From NCBI RefSeq assembly GCF_964199755.1, contig NC_133906.1, positions 8,370,001-8,434,000 of the forward strand: 64,000 nt of DNA. Reading direction: 5' to 3'. Shown piece by piece: positions 1-13,123 of this stretch. Source of the DNA: Larus michahellis. Lineage: Eukaryota; Chordata; Aves; Charadriiformes; Laridae. The translations under genes and the position numbers were made by a program. Position 1 is the stretch's first letter, and each line of letters opens with the position of its first letter. A model generated the notes under the pieces. It did no database searches. It was not told where the DNA came from and saw only the letters and a program-made list of their open reading frames with translations.

Positions 1-1317
1 AGAAATCTGACTTGCTATGTTATTTGCGGTAGTTCTGATTGTGGTGAAGCAAACAGGAAAACTGTGTCTTTATTAATCCAGTATATTTTGCTGAGCTTCC
101 ATTTAAATCTACAAGCCCTTCTCTTGTCAGCATTGTATAATCTTTCGTGTGTTTGTGTTCATGTGTAAGGGCATTATACTTAATCAGTTAAGCCAACATG
201 ATTCAAAACCAATCTTTAGGGATTTTAAAACTTTTTTCTTTAAATATTCTTATTGCTTCTTCTCTTTTCCCCCCAAAATAACACCCTGTTGTTTTCATCC
301 AATAGTTTTTCATTCATATCCATTCCATTGTAAAAGTATTTTAGGCAATTTTCCAGAAATCTTTTAGATTTTTTTTTTTTGGCGGTGCTTATTAGTGATA
401 ATTTCTCCAGCAGCTCTCTTTCTTCTATCCTGCATCAGCAATAATTTTTAATACCTAACTGTTACTGGGCACTTGGCCCAAAACTACTTCTGGTCACTTT
501 TAGTAACCTGAATTTCAGATCTGAAGGCAGTAGAAGCTGTTGGGCTCAGAAGCTATGAAAAATGAACACAAAATTAGCTAGCTTGAACATAGTCATCTTA
601 GGCTTTCATCTGAAAGAAGAATTTTAGTTTTGTCTCCAAAAATCACTGCAGTGACCTGTCTTTCTGACAACTGTCCCTTTTGTAGTATTTTCCAGGCAAG
701 GCACCAGCAGATGTGTTGATACTCTCCTGCCCTTTCTGGTCACTGACAGCCCAGTAACTTGTGATTTTCAGTCTCTCTCTAATGGATTCATACACAGTTA
801 ATTACAAAGGGCCATTTTCCTGGACTACAGCCAGAGTGTAAAGCTTTCTGAAAACCACTTTTCTATTTGTATCTGAACTTTTTGCTCCCAAAAGGTGAGG
901 ACAGTGAAGTTTGCTGTTCATCCACAGAGCAGATGGTAGCAGTGCCAATTTCTGTAGGACCAAGTTACATGAACCCTGACATGGAGGATCAGTCCTGTGG
1001 AATGAAAGGTTAATTAAATGTCTTATGCTTTTGAATCCTACTTTTTCTAATGATAGTGCTGATTTAGTCTCGCTGCAAATTTGAATAGAGACAACTTGCC
1101 TGTAGCAGCACGTACCATGTATCTCCATTGTCTTTCAGCAGTCTAAGAGCCAGACTCTGCAATTCAGCTAGACCTATTTTACTCTGTTTTCTAGTGAAAA
1201 GTAGCATTCAAGTTTGAAAGATTCACACTGTGTGAGGCACCTTTGGGCCAGCAGAGATACTATAGAAGCATGTCTTGTGTCAGCAAAACACTTCGTAGTA
1301 AGAATTAAGAAAGAATA
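1..1317. other. Intergenic DNA, no gene recognised
   Basis: This is AT-rich sequence without a recognisable gene. A 108-codon open frame on the minus strand (802-1128) matches no family I know and has no splice or promoter context, so I treat it as chance. CR1 homology begins only near the right edge. Confidence 0.6.
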
Positions 1318-2502
1318 TTACTAAGATGTGGTGGGACAGCTCACATGACTGGAATGCTGTCATGGATGGCTATGTCCTTTTCAGGAAAGACAGGCCAGCG
1401 AGGCGTGGTGGTGGAGTTGCTCTTTATGTGGGAGAGCAAACTGGAATGCATCGAACTCTCACTGGGGGCGGATGAAGAGCTTATGCGTAAGGATTAAGGG
1501 GCAGGCGAATATGAGGGACACTGTTGTGGGTGTTTATTACAGGCCACCTGATCAGGATGGGGAAGCTGATGAGGCCTTCTGCAGTCAGCTGACGGTAGCC
1601 TCGCAATCGCAGGCCTTGGTTCTTATGGGGGACCTCAATCACCCTGATATCTGCTGGGAAGACCACACAGCCAGGAATGCGCAGTCCAGGAGGCTCCTCC
1701 AGTGTATTGATGATAACTTTTTGGCACAGGTGGTGCAGGAGCCAACAAGGAGAGGAGCGCTACTGGACCTAATACTAACAAATACAGAGGGACTGGTGGA
1801 GGACATTAAGGTTGGCGGCACCCTTGGCTGTAGTGATCACAAGAAGATAAGAGTTCAGGATCACGGGTACTATGCACAAAACATCAAGAAGTAAAATTAC
1901 AACCTTGGACTTCAGGAGGGCTAACTTAGACCTCTTCAAGAAACTGCTTGAAGAGATCTCATGGGATAGGGCTCTGGAAGGCAAGGGGGCTGAAGAGAGC
2001 TGGTTGGTATTCAAACACCACTTCCTCCAAGCTCAGGATCAGTGCATGCCTAAGAGCAGAAAATCGGGCAAGGGACGCAGCCTCATAGGGAAGCTTAGGA
2101 ATTGTGGGTTAGATGAATGGACAGCTGTGTGGATAGAAAACTGGTGGAAAGACAGAGCTCAGAGGGTCATGCTTAGGGGCACAGAGTCTAGTTGGAGGTC
2201 AGTGACGAGTGGTGTTCCCCAGGGGTCAGTACTGGGTCCAGTCCTCTTCAATATATATGGGTACAAACTTGAACATAGGAAGTTCCACCTAAACATGAGA
2301 AGGAACTTCTTTACTTTGAGGATGGCAGAGCACTGGAACAGGCTGCCCAGAGGGGTGATGGAGTCTCCTGCTCTGGAGACATTCAAAAGCTGCCTGTACG
2401 CATTACTGTGCAACCTGCTCTGGATGACCCTGCTCTGGCAGGGGGGTTGGACTAGATGATCTCCAGAGGTCGCTTCCAACCCTACCATTCTGTGATTCTG
2501 TG
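1318..2502 (+). mobile_element. CR1 LINE fragment, 5'-truncated, with internal deletions
   Basis: The element reads on the plus strand. It starts inside the ORF2 endonuclease domain (WWDSSH at about 1329, then [33 protein letters not shown] and CSDH). It then jumps near 2070 to the late reverse transcriptase block ([16 protein letters not shown] at about 2200-2255). Near 2258 it jumps again to the extreme 3' end of ORF2 (HWNRLP) and the 3' UTR. It ends in two ATTCTGTG octamers (2487-2502), the CR1 3' terminus. The catalytic FADD region of the reverse transcriptase is missing, so the copy is dead. The order of the three blocks is normal for CR1. The 5' edge is approximate because homology fades. 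Confidence 0.9.
1329..2459 (+). pseudogene. CR1 ORF2 endonuclease/RT remnant
   Basis: These are broken ORF2 pieces of the CR1 copy. The endonuclease part is readable from 1329, is disturbed near 1450 (the reading frame changes between ALYVGEQ and the frame opening at 1472), and continues to about 1894. A second frame (1872-2459) carries the post-endonuclease linker, a joint to the RT block with SGVPQG, and a joint to the C-terminus. RT motifs A (AFDTV) and C (FADD) are absent. It lacks the domains needed for retrotransposition. Confidence 0.85.
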
Positions 2503-5500
2503 GTTAAAACCTTTTTGAATATAATTTTTGGCTTGAAAATGGAGGAGAGAAGCATAGTAGATTTGTGTTTAGTTGTATTTACTTATATAATATGATAATA
2601 TTTTGGAGAGAGATGATGACTGGATACTCGCTACAATTTGTTTTGTATTTCAACATAATGCTCTTTCACTTAGGCTGAGGCTTCTGATAGGAATATAATT
2701 GTTGATTAAGTTTTCAGGAATAAGCCTTTGAAAAACATACGGTAAACTCTCAATGCACTTTGAAGGGATTTGGACTGTGAGGACACAGCTGAGAAATCTG
2801 ACCATTTTCCTTCTAGAAATTTTAGGACGATTTTGCTCTGTCATCAACAGAAATGAAAGCAAGTTTTTAAACCATAAGTTTTGGTAAAAGGCATAACCCA
2901 TCATGGCTTGCTTGTTTATAGAGCGAGCTCAGTCTTATGAGAGGTGATGGCTCATTTTACAATGGCTGTAAGATACTTTTTGTCTTGCGCTGCATTTCCA
3001 CTTGCCTGATCATATTCCCATCTCCATCCTACTGAGGGACTCAACTGTTTGTGTAAGGATTGCCACCGTTTGCAGTGCAACACATTAGCATAGCCGAAGT
3101 CAGTGCCTGTTTACTGTATGATGATTCAACAGTTACTTCATAAACAGCTGAAAAGTCTCTGCGGTGGAAAAAAGAATTTTTCAGAGATCAGTAGAAATAT
3201 ATAGAGCAAGAAATGAAAAATTCCCGGGATAAGATCTTCCGTACTGATGAGTGAACTCCTTGAGTAACCTTATGATCTTGGTGTAAGTCAATGCTGCTAC
3301 TGTGAGGCTATGAATTATGAATTCTCAGTACATCCATGTCTTGCAATTCTCTACTCTAAATCAATTCCTGATATTTGGGGTTTTTTCCCAATTAATTCAA
3401 GATTAGCAGATTTTAAGAGCAGAATGGGCTACAGTGAGGTCACATGCTTTTCCTGAACTAATTAATGAATAAACTTGTGATAACAATTTCTTCAAAAGGG
3501 AAAAAAAAAAAAGGTGTCCTATTATTCTGGCTTAAGGAAACTAAAACCATATAGAAAATAGAAAAACATCAACATTTTCAAAACGAAATATTACAAATTT
3601 TTGTTCTGAAGAAATTGAAATGAACATTTTAATTTGTTTTTTCATTACTGATTTGAAACAGATTATGTATACAAAATACTTAATACTCACACATACCAGA
3701 GGTCTAAGATTACACATTTTGTAAAAGAACCAAAAGAACCTTCTGTAAATAATTACCAGATCATAGACAGAGGCAGTACTTGTCTACCTGTTGCATTTGG
3801 CTGTGAATGCAATTTGTATACTTTCAACCTGAATGATCATTAAAAAAAAATAATCTTTGGGTTTTGGACTAACTGCTTTGTTACAAAAGTTGCAAAAGGT
3901 TCCCTGATGGCTTTTAGGAAATGTTCTTTTTTGTTATTGTTTAAAAACTAAATGTTAAAAATGAGGGTTTTTTGTTTCGAGTCTACTTAGAGTCCCCACA
4001 GCTGACAGTCCCTACTTACAGTCCCTCTTGTTCTTAAATTTCTAAACAGCTGTTACAATGGAAGGACTAGGAAACAATAGCTGAATTACAGTTTGGGGAT
4101 GGATAAAGTCCTAATCCTGAATTTAATAGGTATTGTATTTCTATTGGGATATCCTGTTCTCCAGTCTAGATAACTTTTAGTATTTCAGAAGTTTCTACCA
4201 AAAGTAGTAATAACTGCTTTGTAGGGTAGAGAGGGATGCAAATTTCTTCCTTTTTCTGGCATAGTAGCTGCTATCCTGAAAGAGACGCTAGCCTCAGACT
4301 AGTGAAATAAGAGGGCTATATGGTGTACAGTTCCTTTTTCAGAAAAACTTGGAGCTTCGTGAATACAATTACTACATAGTGGGGAAAAATAATTTCTAAG
4401 TATTTTTTAACTGGAATATTATATCGACCATGTTTGCCTCTCTCATACAGCCTCTTCATAATCTCTTTTGCAAATGTGATTTGGTTTGTGTGAATACTGA
4501 TTAAACATAAATTTTGATATAGTACTAAGATTTGTGTAATCAAGACATGATTTTAACAAATAGAAATAGTTTGAAAAGGTCAGATCACACAATTAGGAAC
4601 AGAATCAATCTAATCTGACGTTGATGATCACAGTGCAAGGAGTAAATACTTGAATAGTCCAATACACATTTTGAGAGTTCTCTCTAGCTTGAAATTCATA
4701 ACTTGTAATAAATTGATAAAATATAGATAGTTTTGAGGGAGAAAAAGGGTAAATCAATTAAATGAATTGTTATCACAATGTTTTTGTATGGCTGTTCCGT
4801 TCATAATGTCACCACAGAATTTATTTCATTATGTGTTTAAGGAAAGAGTTTTTATTTTTTTTTTTTTAGTTGCAATTTTTAGATAAGGTTGCCTACATCA
4901 ATACTGGAAAAAAATAAGCTGTCATGTGTTTACTAAATTAACTTATTTAGAAGTTCAAAGCAAAAACTAATGTGCGGTACACACACAATTTTTTAGGTTA
5001 ATCAAGAAAGTTAGAGAAGTTAAATAGTGAGCAGAATGTTTCGTGATGCCAGAATAAGCAATATGGGTATTTTAGTGTGAGTTTGCTGCTAGAACACCCA
5101 ACTATTTCTTGTTGGCACTAGATGTTGAAAATTAATACAGTAATTAACAATAATTTATCAAACTATTTTATTAATTTACATTTACAGTGGCAACTGATGC
5201 CATTTAGTCGCATCATTAATCCTATGTAATATAAATATAACCCGTTATAATCTGAAAAATCTGTTAATTATATTTATAGTAATATTTTTCCCTGGGGACT
5301 TGTGTATTTAAATGACTCGAAAGTTTAGACTCCTAATAGCTACCAGAGTTGGAGGCTCCAAAAGGAGAAGCAGATAAAGAGCTATCCACTAGCCCTTCAA
5401 ACTGGGGAGTTAGGAAAAGGTTTGCAAATTTCTGTATTCCGGTTAATAGATCAGATTGCTGTCTATGCTAAGAACTTTCAGATACATGTGGTCTTTTAGT

Positions 5501-8500
5501 TTGATTCAAATTAGTCAATGATAAACTTAGGACATCTTAGCCTGTTAGAGGGTGCTCTGTGTGCAGGATGATGATTGAGGACACTATTTCAGCCAGAGAC
5601 CTTGGAGTAGAAAGGCATGTAGAGTCAGACCGCTCTCTATTCAGCACGGTTAAATTACAATACAATGGAGCAATGGTTATGACCTGCTGACATTTTGTTC
5701 AAGAGGAAACTGAAAACAAATATGTCCACAATGTTAGAAAGGGATGTCAAAGCTTCAGGGAGTTGTGGAAGTATAAAGAGAGAGAGAAAGATGTAAACCA
5801 AAATCACAGTATGATCTTGGGGTCTTTGGAACTATCGCTGTCAAAATGATGCTTCATATTTCTGCCGAAGGAACCAGTATTTGAGACAGTGGTGGGTAAT
5901 GTCAGGTTTCTTCCCGGTTGTAGGAGGTTGTCACCCCAAAGAGATGAATGCCACAGTGCACCATCCTTTCCAAATCCCAGTGGAAGAAATAGGAGGAAGC
6001 CTTCTAGCCATCTCAGGCAACAGCTATGGTACATTAAGAAAATAGAGCCATGGGATCCAGAAGAATGAAAACAGATGGTCTTGCCATCTCTCCACGCCCC
6101 TAGGACTTTTAGCCCAAACAATTACAATCACTGTAGACAAACAGAAAATGTTGGCTCGGGACAGCTCACCTTTTATACTGCGTGGCCACAGTACACAACT
6201 GCTAATGTTCCACTGCATCTTCCAGGCTTCAAGGTGATTTTGAACAGAAAACAGATCAGGGATTTTGGCTTGTGAACATACGATATAAGCTGATCTATTT
6301 TCTACTATTAGTGAGATTTAATATGATTCCATTCTGACCTAGTGTACGTGCAGGGTTGAAGTACATTGTCAGCAGGTCTGGTAAGAGCATAACTTGTGGT
6401 GGAAGTGGGGAACTCGGGTTTCTATGCATTGTGACAGACCACTGTTATGGTCTAACGTATGTGGGAGCTCCTCAGAGTTTTTAATTGTGTTAATTGAGGT
6501 ACAGCTTCTGTATCAAATTGGATTTAAGATACTTCCTCTCCACATTTGCACATTCAGACATGGGGTGTCCTAACAGGCTTTTATTCTCAATAAAGTTTTG
6601 TTTACCCTCTTCTCCCTTCCCACAAACTTTATTAGAGCTCTGTATGATTTTAAGATACCAAGAAAGGGGAAATGAACTTGCGTTGCCTAATTGTTATCAT
6701 TGTGAATACTCCATGAGTAGTCCCAGGGAAAATTACAAGGGCTGCAGAATCTGTTAAAAAACCACTCGTTTATTCAGGAGCATTTGCAGAAAGTATTAAC
6801 TGCTCCTCTGTGAGGGATAACAAGATTTTTCACATATTTTTAATTAAAATGAAAACTTCCATGTTTGCATAATAGGCTGGTTTGCTTGCTTGCTTTGTTG
6901 CATACTCTTTTTGCTCTTTTTAATTATTTCTATTTCTTATGCAAGAATCCTTTTCACACCTTCTCTTTGCTCTCTCTAAGCAGTTTGTTGTTTTTCACAG
7001 TTTGATCTTCACTGACAGCTTTCTTTGCTGTGTTTTTGGTGCATAAAGAGCAAAACATACATTTCAGTATCAATGACTTTCATTTTAGATTAGGAAAACT
7101 GAAATACAAAGTGAGAACAAATATAAAATCTTCATGAGAGAGAAAGCAAAGAATCTCTAAGATCTGCAGTTTAAAAACCTCTGTAAAATCTTTCATCTTT
7201 AATCCTCTTATAATGCTGTCAGTGGCTGACAGGCAGGTGGAGAGATTTTTCATTTTATGGCATAGAAAGGACAGATTTGTGATTAAGGCATAGATTTGGT
7301 CTTAAAGGATCCTGGTTCAGTTTACATCTTTTGATACAAACTTTGTATGGGTGTCGGTTTAGGCTTCACTTTGCCTGTATGCTTTCTTTTCCTCTTCTCT
7401 GTAATGATAGCATTCCTTTGTCTATTCAGATGTTGTAATCTCAAAAATGCTGTCTTTTGCGCAGGAGCTGTTAACTTTGCTATAATCTGAAATTTAGGCC
7501 TGATAAATGTTATCCAACAACTCCCATTCAGGGATGCAGTTGTACATGTGCCTAATCCCTTTGGAAAGTCAGACTAAGAGCCACTCAGTGTATGTCTTCA
7601 TACACTCATCTGAACTGATGCCGAAGGAGGAAAACATACAGTAGTTTTGAGAGAAATTAAATGTACTGAACAATGTGTCTATTAGCAATATTAAATCTGC
7701 GTGGTACAAACATGAAGCGAATTTCTCTTCAGTGATGTGAGAAGTATGGGGATAGGTTTATATTTAAGTGTGTTGCTAGCTCTGAACTCTAAGTACAAAA
7801 AAACTGTTCATCTTTTTGATGCCACGCAGACAGCAGTGGATATTCCAAAGGCAACTTCAGTAGAATTTGAAATGTGTATCAACATTTTAAAACAGTCTTA
7901 TTGGAAGCTGTTATTTTTTTAGTCATGTTTTCTGACATAAAGGCAATTTATTTTGATGTTGTTCACATTTAGTTTTTGTTATTTTATATTTCATCTGATT
8001 TTTGTGCTCTTCAAGTCACCATGAAACCAGGATTCTTTTCAGCTAAAGAGTATCATGCCTTGTTTTATTTTAGTCCAGCTTTTGTGCATTGGGAAGCTAT
8101 GCAAGCACTCACATGGTTTTCAGTCTTCTAGACTTGCAGTATCAGTCAAGTGAAGATCTCAGCACCAGTAAAAAAAGTCAATTTGTGATGGTTCAGCAAA
8201 CAAAACAGATTATGTTTCCAACTTAGGAAACTAGCAAGATGGTTTTTAATTGCACATTAAGCAACCTTAAATGGTTCCTTGAAAGCCATCTGATATCAAT
8301 TCCTTACAATTTTAATATCTGTAGGAAAGGAGAGATGTCTCAAGCTGGCTTTTCACTTCATCCAGAGTCTGCAAAATAGGCTTAGGAGGAAAAAAAATCA
8401 ACCAAAAGAATGGAAAAAGAGAAGCAAGAAGAGGCTTGAATAGATGGCAATTGCATTTACCACTTCCTCCAAGAGCAGTACCATCGGAAGAGTTCTTGGT

Positions 8501-10377
8501 GAGAAGAATTGCTTGGCAGTGTGAACCAATTTATCCACGTTTTTCTTGCAGATCATGGAGTCTATACAGGAATACGGGATGCAAGTTCTGTGCAGGTGTC
8601 CAGAATTGCTGCAATTGCTCTGCCTTCCTGATTCTTTTGTCATTTTGTCTTAGAAGGTATAGGAACTGAGTCATCCTCCTTTTGTCCAGTGGGTTTACAG
8701 GCATTTCATGTTTTTATGCTTATTCGAAAAAAGCTTTCAGAAATACATTTTCTGTTCGTCATTGCCTCCAAATATGCATTTCAGTCTTAAAATGGGCAAA
8801 CTCAGGGGATGCAAATAAAAATTTCCAGATCAGCTGTAGAGTGAGTACACAGCCTTGGTTTCTATGGTAGCAAAAGGAATTTCTTAGAAGATTGCCTGTA
8901 CAAGTTAATTCAACATACAATTTGTATTATTAGCTGAGTGTGATTGCTTAGAGGATGATGCTGGTTTTAACTATTGTTTCTTGAAACAGAAAAATCTTGA
9001 TTTCATGTAACAATATTAGTCAATGATTAGGGAATCATTATGGGGTCATAGAGACTAAAATCTGTGATTTTTACTGACTGTGTGCGTTTTTTTCTGACAT
9101 GTGAGATCATACTTGCCTGGTAGCAGCCAAAAATAAGGATTATTAATTTTATTAGAGTAATAAATAAGCTGAAAGAGCCTGGACGTAGGGTATAGGTTGC
9201 TATAGATTTTGTTAACATGAGGTAAAGGGGCTTTTTAGATTCAAAAGAGAAGGATTAATACAGTCCATATGGCATCCCCCAACTTGCAAAAAAAAACCCA
9301 AATCAAAAAGCGTGCTTGAGACAAGTAGGATTGCTGCTGTCTTGAGGTGACATTTTTAGTGCTTCTCTCCTTAATGGGGTTAGGCAGTTTGCTGGACAGG
9401 TTGAAAATGCAAGGCAATGCTTCACCTGCTCTGGGAACACATCCAGGTGGCATGATATGTCACAAAGAATGCCTAATGTTTATGAATGGCTAATGTTTAT
9501 GAATCTCATAAAACAGAACACTTTCTTGTTTTCAATATTTACTGCAAAATATGTACTATGATAAAACCTAAGATTGTTTAAGAAGATGGTATACCCAAAT
9601 GGTGTTCTTAATTTCAAGTGGTAGAGCAAATGCTTCAAAGGTATGAGTGAGGCACATGCTAATGAATATTGTTGCCGCCTTATACACCTTAATATATAGC
9701 TTTATATAACAAAATGTGGCAAAGAGAGTGAACTAATAACTTTTTAATTCTGTATTTACCTGTCCAGCAACCTTAAAAGAGGAAAAAATACTCATTAACT
9801 CCTGAAGAACCTTGTAACTGTTTCCCAACATTTCTCTTTTTATGCTATCTATGTATCACTGTTGTCATCTATATATCTCTGTGAGCTTGGGTGTAGTCAG
9901 CAAAATTCCTGACAAAATGCCACAAGTCACAACAAACTGATAGTTCTGTAGTTTTGAGGACTATTTTTGCTAACACAGGTTATAATATTCTTCTGCAGTT
10001 GTGTGCTTCTGTTGTAGATCTCATCAGGGATTTCTTTGGTACCTCTAAGCCCATACAGATGGGTGTGTGGGATCTTAGACTAATTACAAAAATAGGCATG
10101 TGTCAGAAAGCGACTAGGACCTTTATCAATTTAAAGGCCATTTCCCCCCCAGTTTTCCAACATATGACAATGAAATATTGGTGTTTTATCTATAAAAGCT
10201 ATGGAGAAAATGTGAAAATATGGATTCTGAAGTTAACATGGATGACTTAAGTGGCAACTCTCCGAGTTACATCTTCCTTTTAGTTTTCTAACTTCTCTCC
10301 TTAAGTTTTGGTTGTCTAAGTGTACTAAGAAACAGGTAAAATGAGATTGATTTTAAAATCATAAGTCATCATAAGAC
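2503..10377. other. Intergenic AT-rich DNA, no gene recognised
   Basis: Nearly 8 kb with no recognisable coding exon, RNA gene or young repeat. Open frames are short and unlike known proteins. The stretch at about 5800-6280 is less AT-rich and open on both strands (105 aa minus, 66 aa plus), but I see no motif or splice context. A 15-bp direct repeat with a 17-bp period sits at 9473-9504, and poly-T runs occur near 4850. Confidence 0.55.
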
Positions 10378-11594
10378 ATCCATAAGTCCATGGGCCCTGA
10401 CGAGATGCACCTGTGAGTGCTGAGAGAGCTGGCAGGTGATATTGCTTGGCCACTCTCCATCATCTTTGAAAGGTCACAGAGAACAGGAGAGGTGCCTGAG
10501 GACTGCAGGAAGGCCAATATCACTCCAGCCTTCAAAAAGGGCAAGAAGGAGGACCCGGGGAACTACAGACCGGTTAGTCTCACCTCCGTCCCTGGGAAGG
10601 TAATGGAGCGACTCGTTCTGGATGTCATATCCAAGCACGTTCAGGAGCAGGAAGGTATTGGAAGTGGTCAACATGGATTTATCAAGGGTAAATCATGCTT
10701 GACCAACCTCATAGCCTTCTATGATGTTATAACTGGTTGGCCAGATGAGGGCAGAGCAGCAGATGTCATCTGCCTTGACTTCAGCAAGGCTTTTGACACT
10801 GTCTCTCATAACATTCTCCTTAGGAAACTGAGGAAGTGTGGACTAGATGAGGGGACAGTGAGGTGGATTGAGAGCTGGCTGTGTGACAGGACTCAGAGGT
10901 GTGTGATTAATGGAGCAGGGTTGAGTTGGAGCCTGTAACCAGTGGTGTCCCCCAGGGGTCAATACTCGGACCAGTATTGTTTAACGTATTCATCAACGAC
11001 CTGGACGAGGGGACAGAGTGTATCCTCAGCAAGTTTGCCGATGATACCAAACTGGGAGGGGTGGCTGACACCCCAGAGGGAAGTGCTGCCATCCAGCATG
11101 GCCTAGACAGGCTGGAGAGCTGGGCAGAGAAGAACCTAATGAGGTTCAACAAGGACAAGTGTAGGGTCCTGCACCTGGGGAGGAAGAATGTCAGGCACCA
11201 GTATAGGTTAGGGGCGGACATGCTGGAAAGCAGCTCTGAAGAAAAGGATCTGGGGATCTTGGTAGACAGTAAATTATCCATGAGCCAGCAGTGTGCCCCT
11301 GTCGCTAAGAAGGCCAGCGGAATTCTGGGCTGCATAGGGAAGAGTGTGGCCAGCAGGTCAAGGGAGGTCATTGTCCCCCTCTACTCTGCACTGGTGAGGC
11401 CACAGCTGGAATACTGTGCCCAGTTCTGGGCTCCCCAGTTCAAGAGAGACAGGGAACTACTGGAGGGAGTCCAGCGTAAGGCAACAAAGATGACTGAGGG
11501 ATTGGAGCATCTCCCTTACGAGGAAAGGCTGAGAGAGCTGGGACTCTTTAGCCTGGAGAAGAGAAGGCTGAGAAAAGCAAAGAGAAGGCTTTGA
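10378..11594 (+). mobile_element. CR1 LINE ORF2 segment truncated at both ends
   Basis: Homology to the CR1 reverse transcriptase starts abruptly at the MGPDE/MHL region (about 10387) and stops abruptly after [12 protein letters not shown] (about 11575). The usual last ~100 codons, 3' UTR and octamer tail are absent. Loss of the 5' end is normal for CR1 because reverse transcription is primed from the 3' end. Loss of the 3' end is not, so a later deletion or rearrangement is the simplest explanation. The sequence differs from the copy at 13-17 kb and belongs to another subfamily or is older. Confidence 0.9.
10387..11594 (+). pseudogene. CR1 reverse transcriptase, frameshifted
   Basis: This is an RNA-directed DNA polymerase domain. 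An in-frame TGA interrupts the start (MHL*VLREL, about 10411). The first frame (10417-10938) carries [31 protein letters not shown] and motif A (CLDFSKAFDTVSH). A frame change near 10930, consistent with loss of a single G in the GLSW/PVTSG region, moves reading to a second frame (10926-11594) with [15 protein letters not shown], motif C (FADDTKL) and the thumb-like region up to [10 protein letters not shown]. Catalytic aspartates survive in both pieces, but the stop and frameshift make it a pseudogene. Confidence 0.9.
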
Positions 11595-13035
11595 AAAGCA
11601 CCTTATTCCTTATAACTGATAATAATTGCTGAGCATCTTTAGAAACTGGCTGTTGCTGTTTAGAATAAAATGCATTCTGTTCTACTATAGCATGAATGAT
11701 TTTGATTAGCATTTTGATTAGTATTTTGCCTGCTACCTATGAATTAAAAAGCTTTAAAAGTTAATAAGATCTTTGTAACTGAAATTGAAAAACTGGTAGT
11801 CTCCCTTTCTGTTTCAAAATGTTCATTGAACACGTTTTCTAGGCAACATCAGAATGTCAGTCCATTTATTGGAACTGTGACAAATTTTTCAGGCAGGGTA
11901 AAATTATTTAATTGTACTGGTACTCAAAATGATGTAGGGATCTAGTGCACTTCACATAGGATTGGTTGTGATGGTCTTAGTCTACCAAGGTTCATTTTCT
12001 AAATTACTAGCTGCTTTCTAATTTTTTAAGATTTTTAGTAAGACAAAAAAAAGCAAGTAGGCTGCCAGTACATTTCTCTTTCTTTATCTAGAAAAGTTGA
12101 TTGCAGACTTAATTTAAAGTTTTTCTATTTTAAAAGTTCACCAAATACCACTTTTCAGGTCTATGCATTTTATTTATTTATTTTTTCTAAAAGACAGGGT
12201 AAAATAAAGGCATCTTTGAAAAGCATTATCTTCTCACATTGTGCTCTTCCTTTGCACCACATATGAATTCAAGTGTTCTGAGAGCTACCTCCTTCTGTGC
12301 CTAGGTGCCAAGGAGAGTGGGAGGGCAGGTAGAAGGAGCAATAACTTAACACTTAGCATTTATTTGGCAAAATCCTCAGAGGAAATTTTACAATTGTCTC
12401 AAATGAGCATGGGATGTGAACTTCAAGCTGTTTCCACAGCCCGTGTGTCTGCATTAACTACTCGGCATTATTGGCTGTTCCTCTTTGTACAGGTAGGAAA
12501 AATAAACTGGAGACTAAATTATATGCTTACACAATGTGCTTGTATCCAGCTCATCCTCTAGCAAATTTTACCATAGCATATCTTGTTTCAGGTTTGGGAT
12601 GAATTTTAAGACTTCCCAGGAAGATCAGTGTTTTATCCTTAATTATCCTTAAATTCCCTGTAAAGGACAAAATCACACAAAAAAAGTGGATCAAATGATT
12701 CTCAAATTTCAGAGATCTTGATCAGAGTTAACCACTTAAATTTTACTGGGCAGGTATCCTGTATTTTTGTTCACTTCACAATAGGCCTAAAATATGCAAT
12801 TACAGAGAAGATGTATGCTACCATTTATACTTGGCCAATTTTTTGTCCCAACTGATACCATTACTAAAAGGAGCAGCCACAAACTAAACAAGAGTGGTGT
12901 AGAGTAATTAACAAAAACTTATGATTCTTAAAATTATATGTAGAAACCAACATCAGATTACGAATAACTATTACTAGATAATAACACTGAATCATTAATA
13001 AATTCTCCTGTTTATCATTGATGCTGTAACATTCT
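11595..13035. other. Intergenic DNA between two CR1 copies
   Basis: AT-rich non-coding sequence. One 106-codon open frame (12241-12561, plus strand) has no recognisable motif. I see no RNA gene or repeat with a clear identity. Confidence 0.55.
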
Positions 13036-13038
13036 AAT

Positions 13039-13054
13039 CATAGAATCATAGAAT
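13039..13054 (-). repeat. CR1 3' terminal octamer tail, 2 units
   Basis: There are two tandem ATTCTATG units when read on the minus strand. This short repeat replaces poly(A) at the 3' end of CR1 elements and fixes the 3' boundary of the copy. Confidence 0.9.
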
Positions 13055-13123
13055 TGTTGAGGTTGGAAGGGACCTTTAAGATCATCGAGTCCAACCTTTA
13101 GCCTACCCTGACAAGAGCCACTT

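Noticed and set aside
802..1128. 108-codon minus-strand frame
   Set aside because: No motif, no splice context, AT-rich surroundings; consistent with chance.
5804..6275. Open frames on both strands in a less AT-rich patch
   Set aside because: No recognisable family or gene structure; not enough to call a gene.
10907..11371. 154-codon minus-strand frame
   Set aside because: It is antisense to the RT pseudogene with its FADD and SGVPQG motifs on the plus strand.
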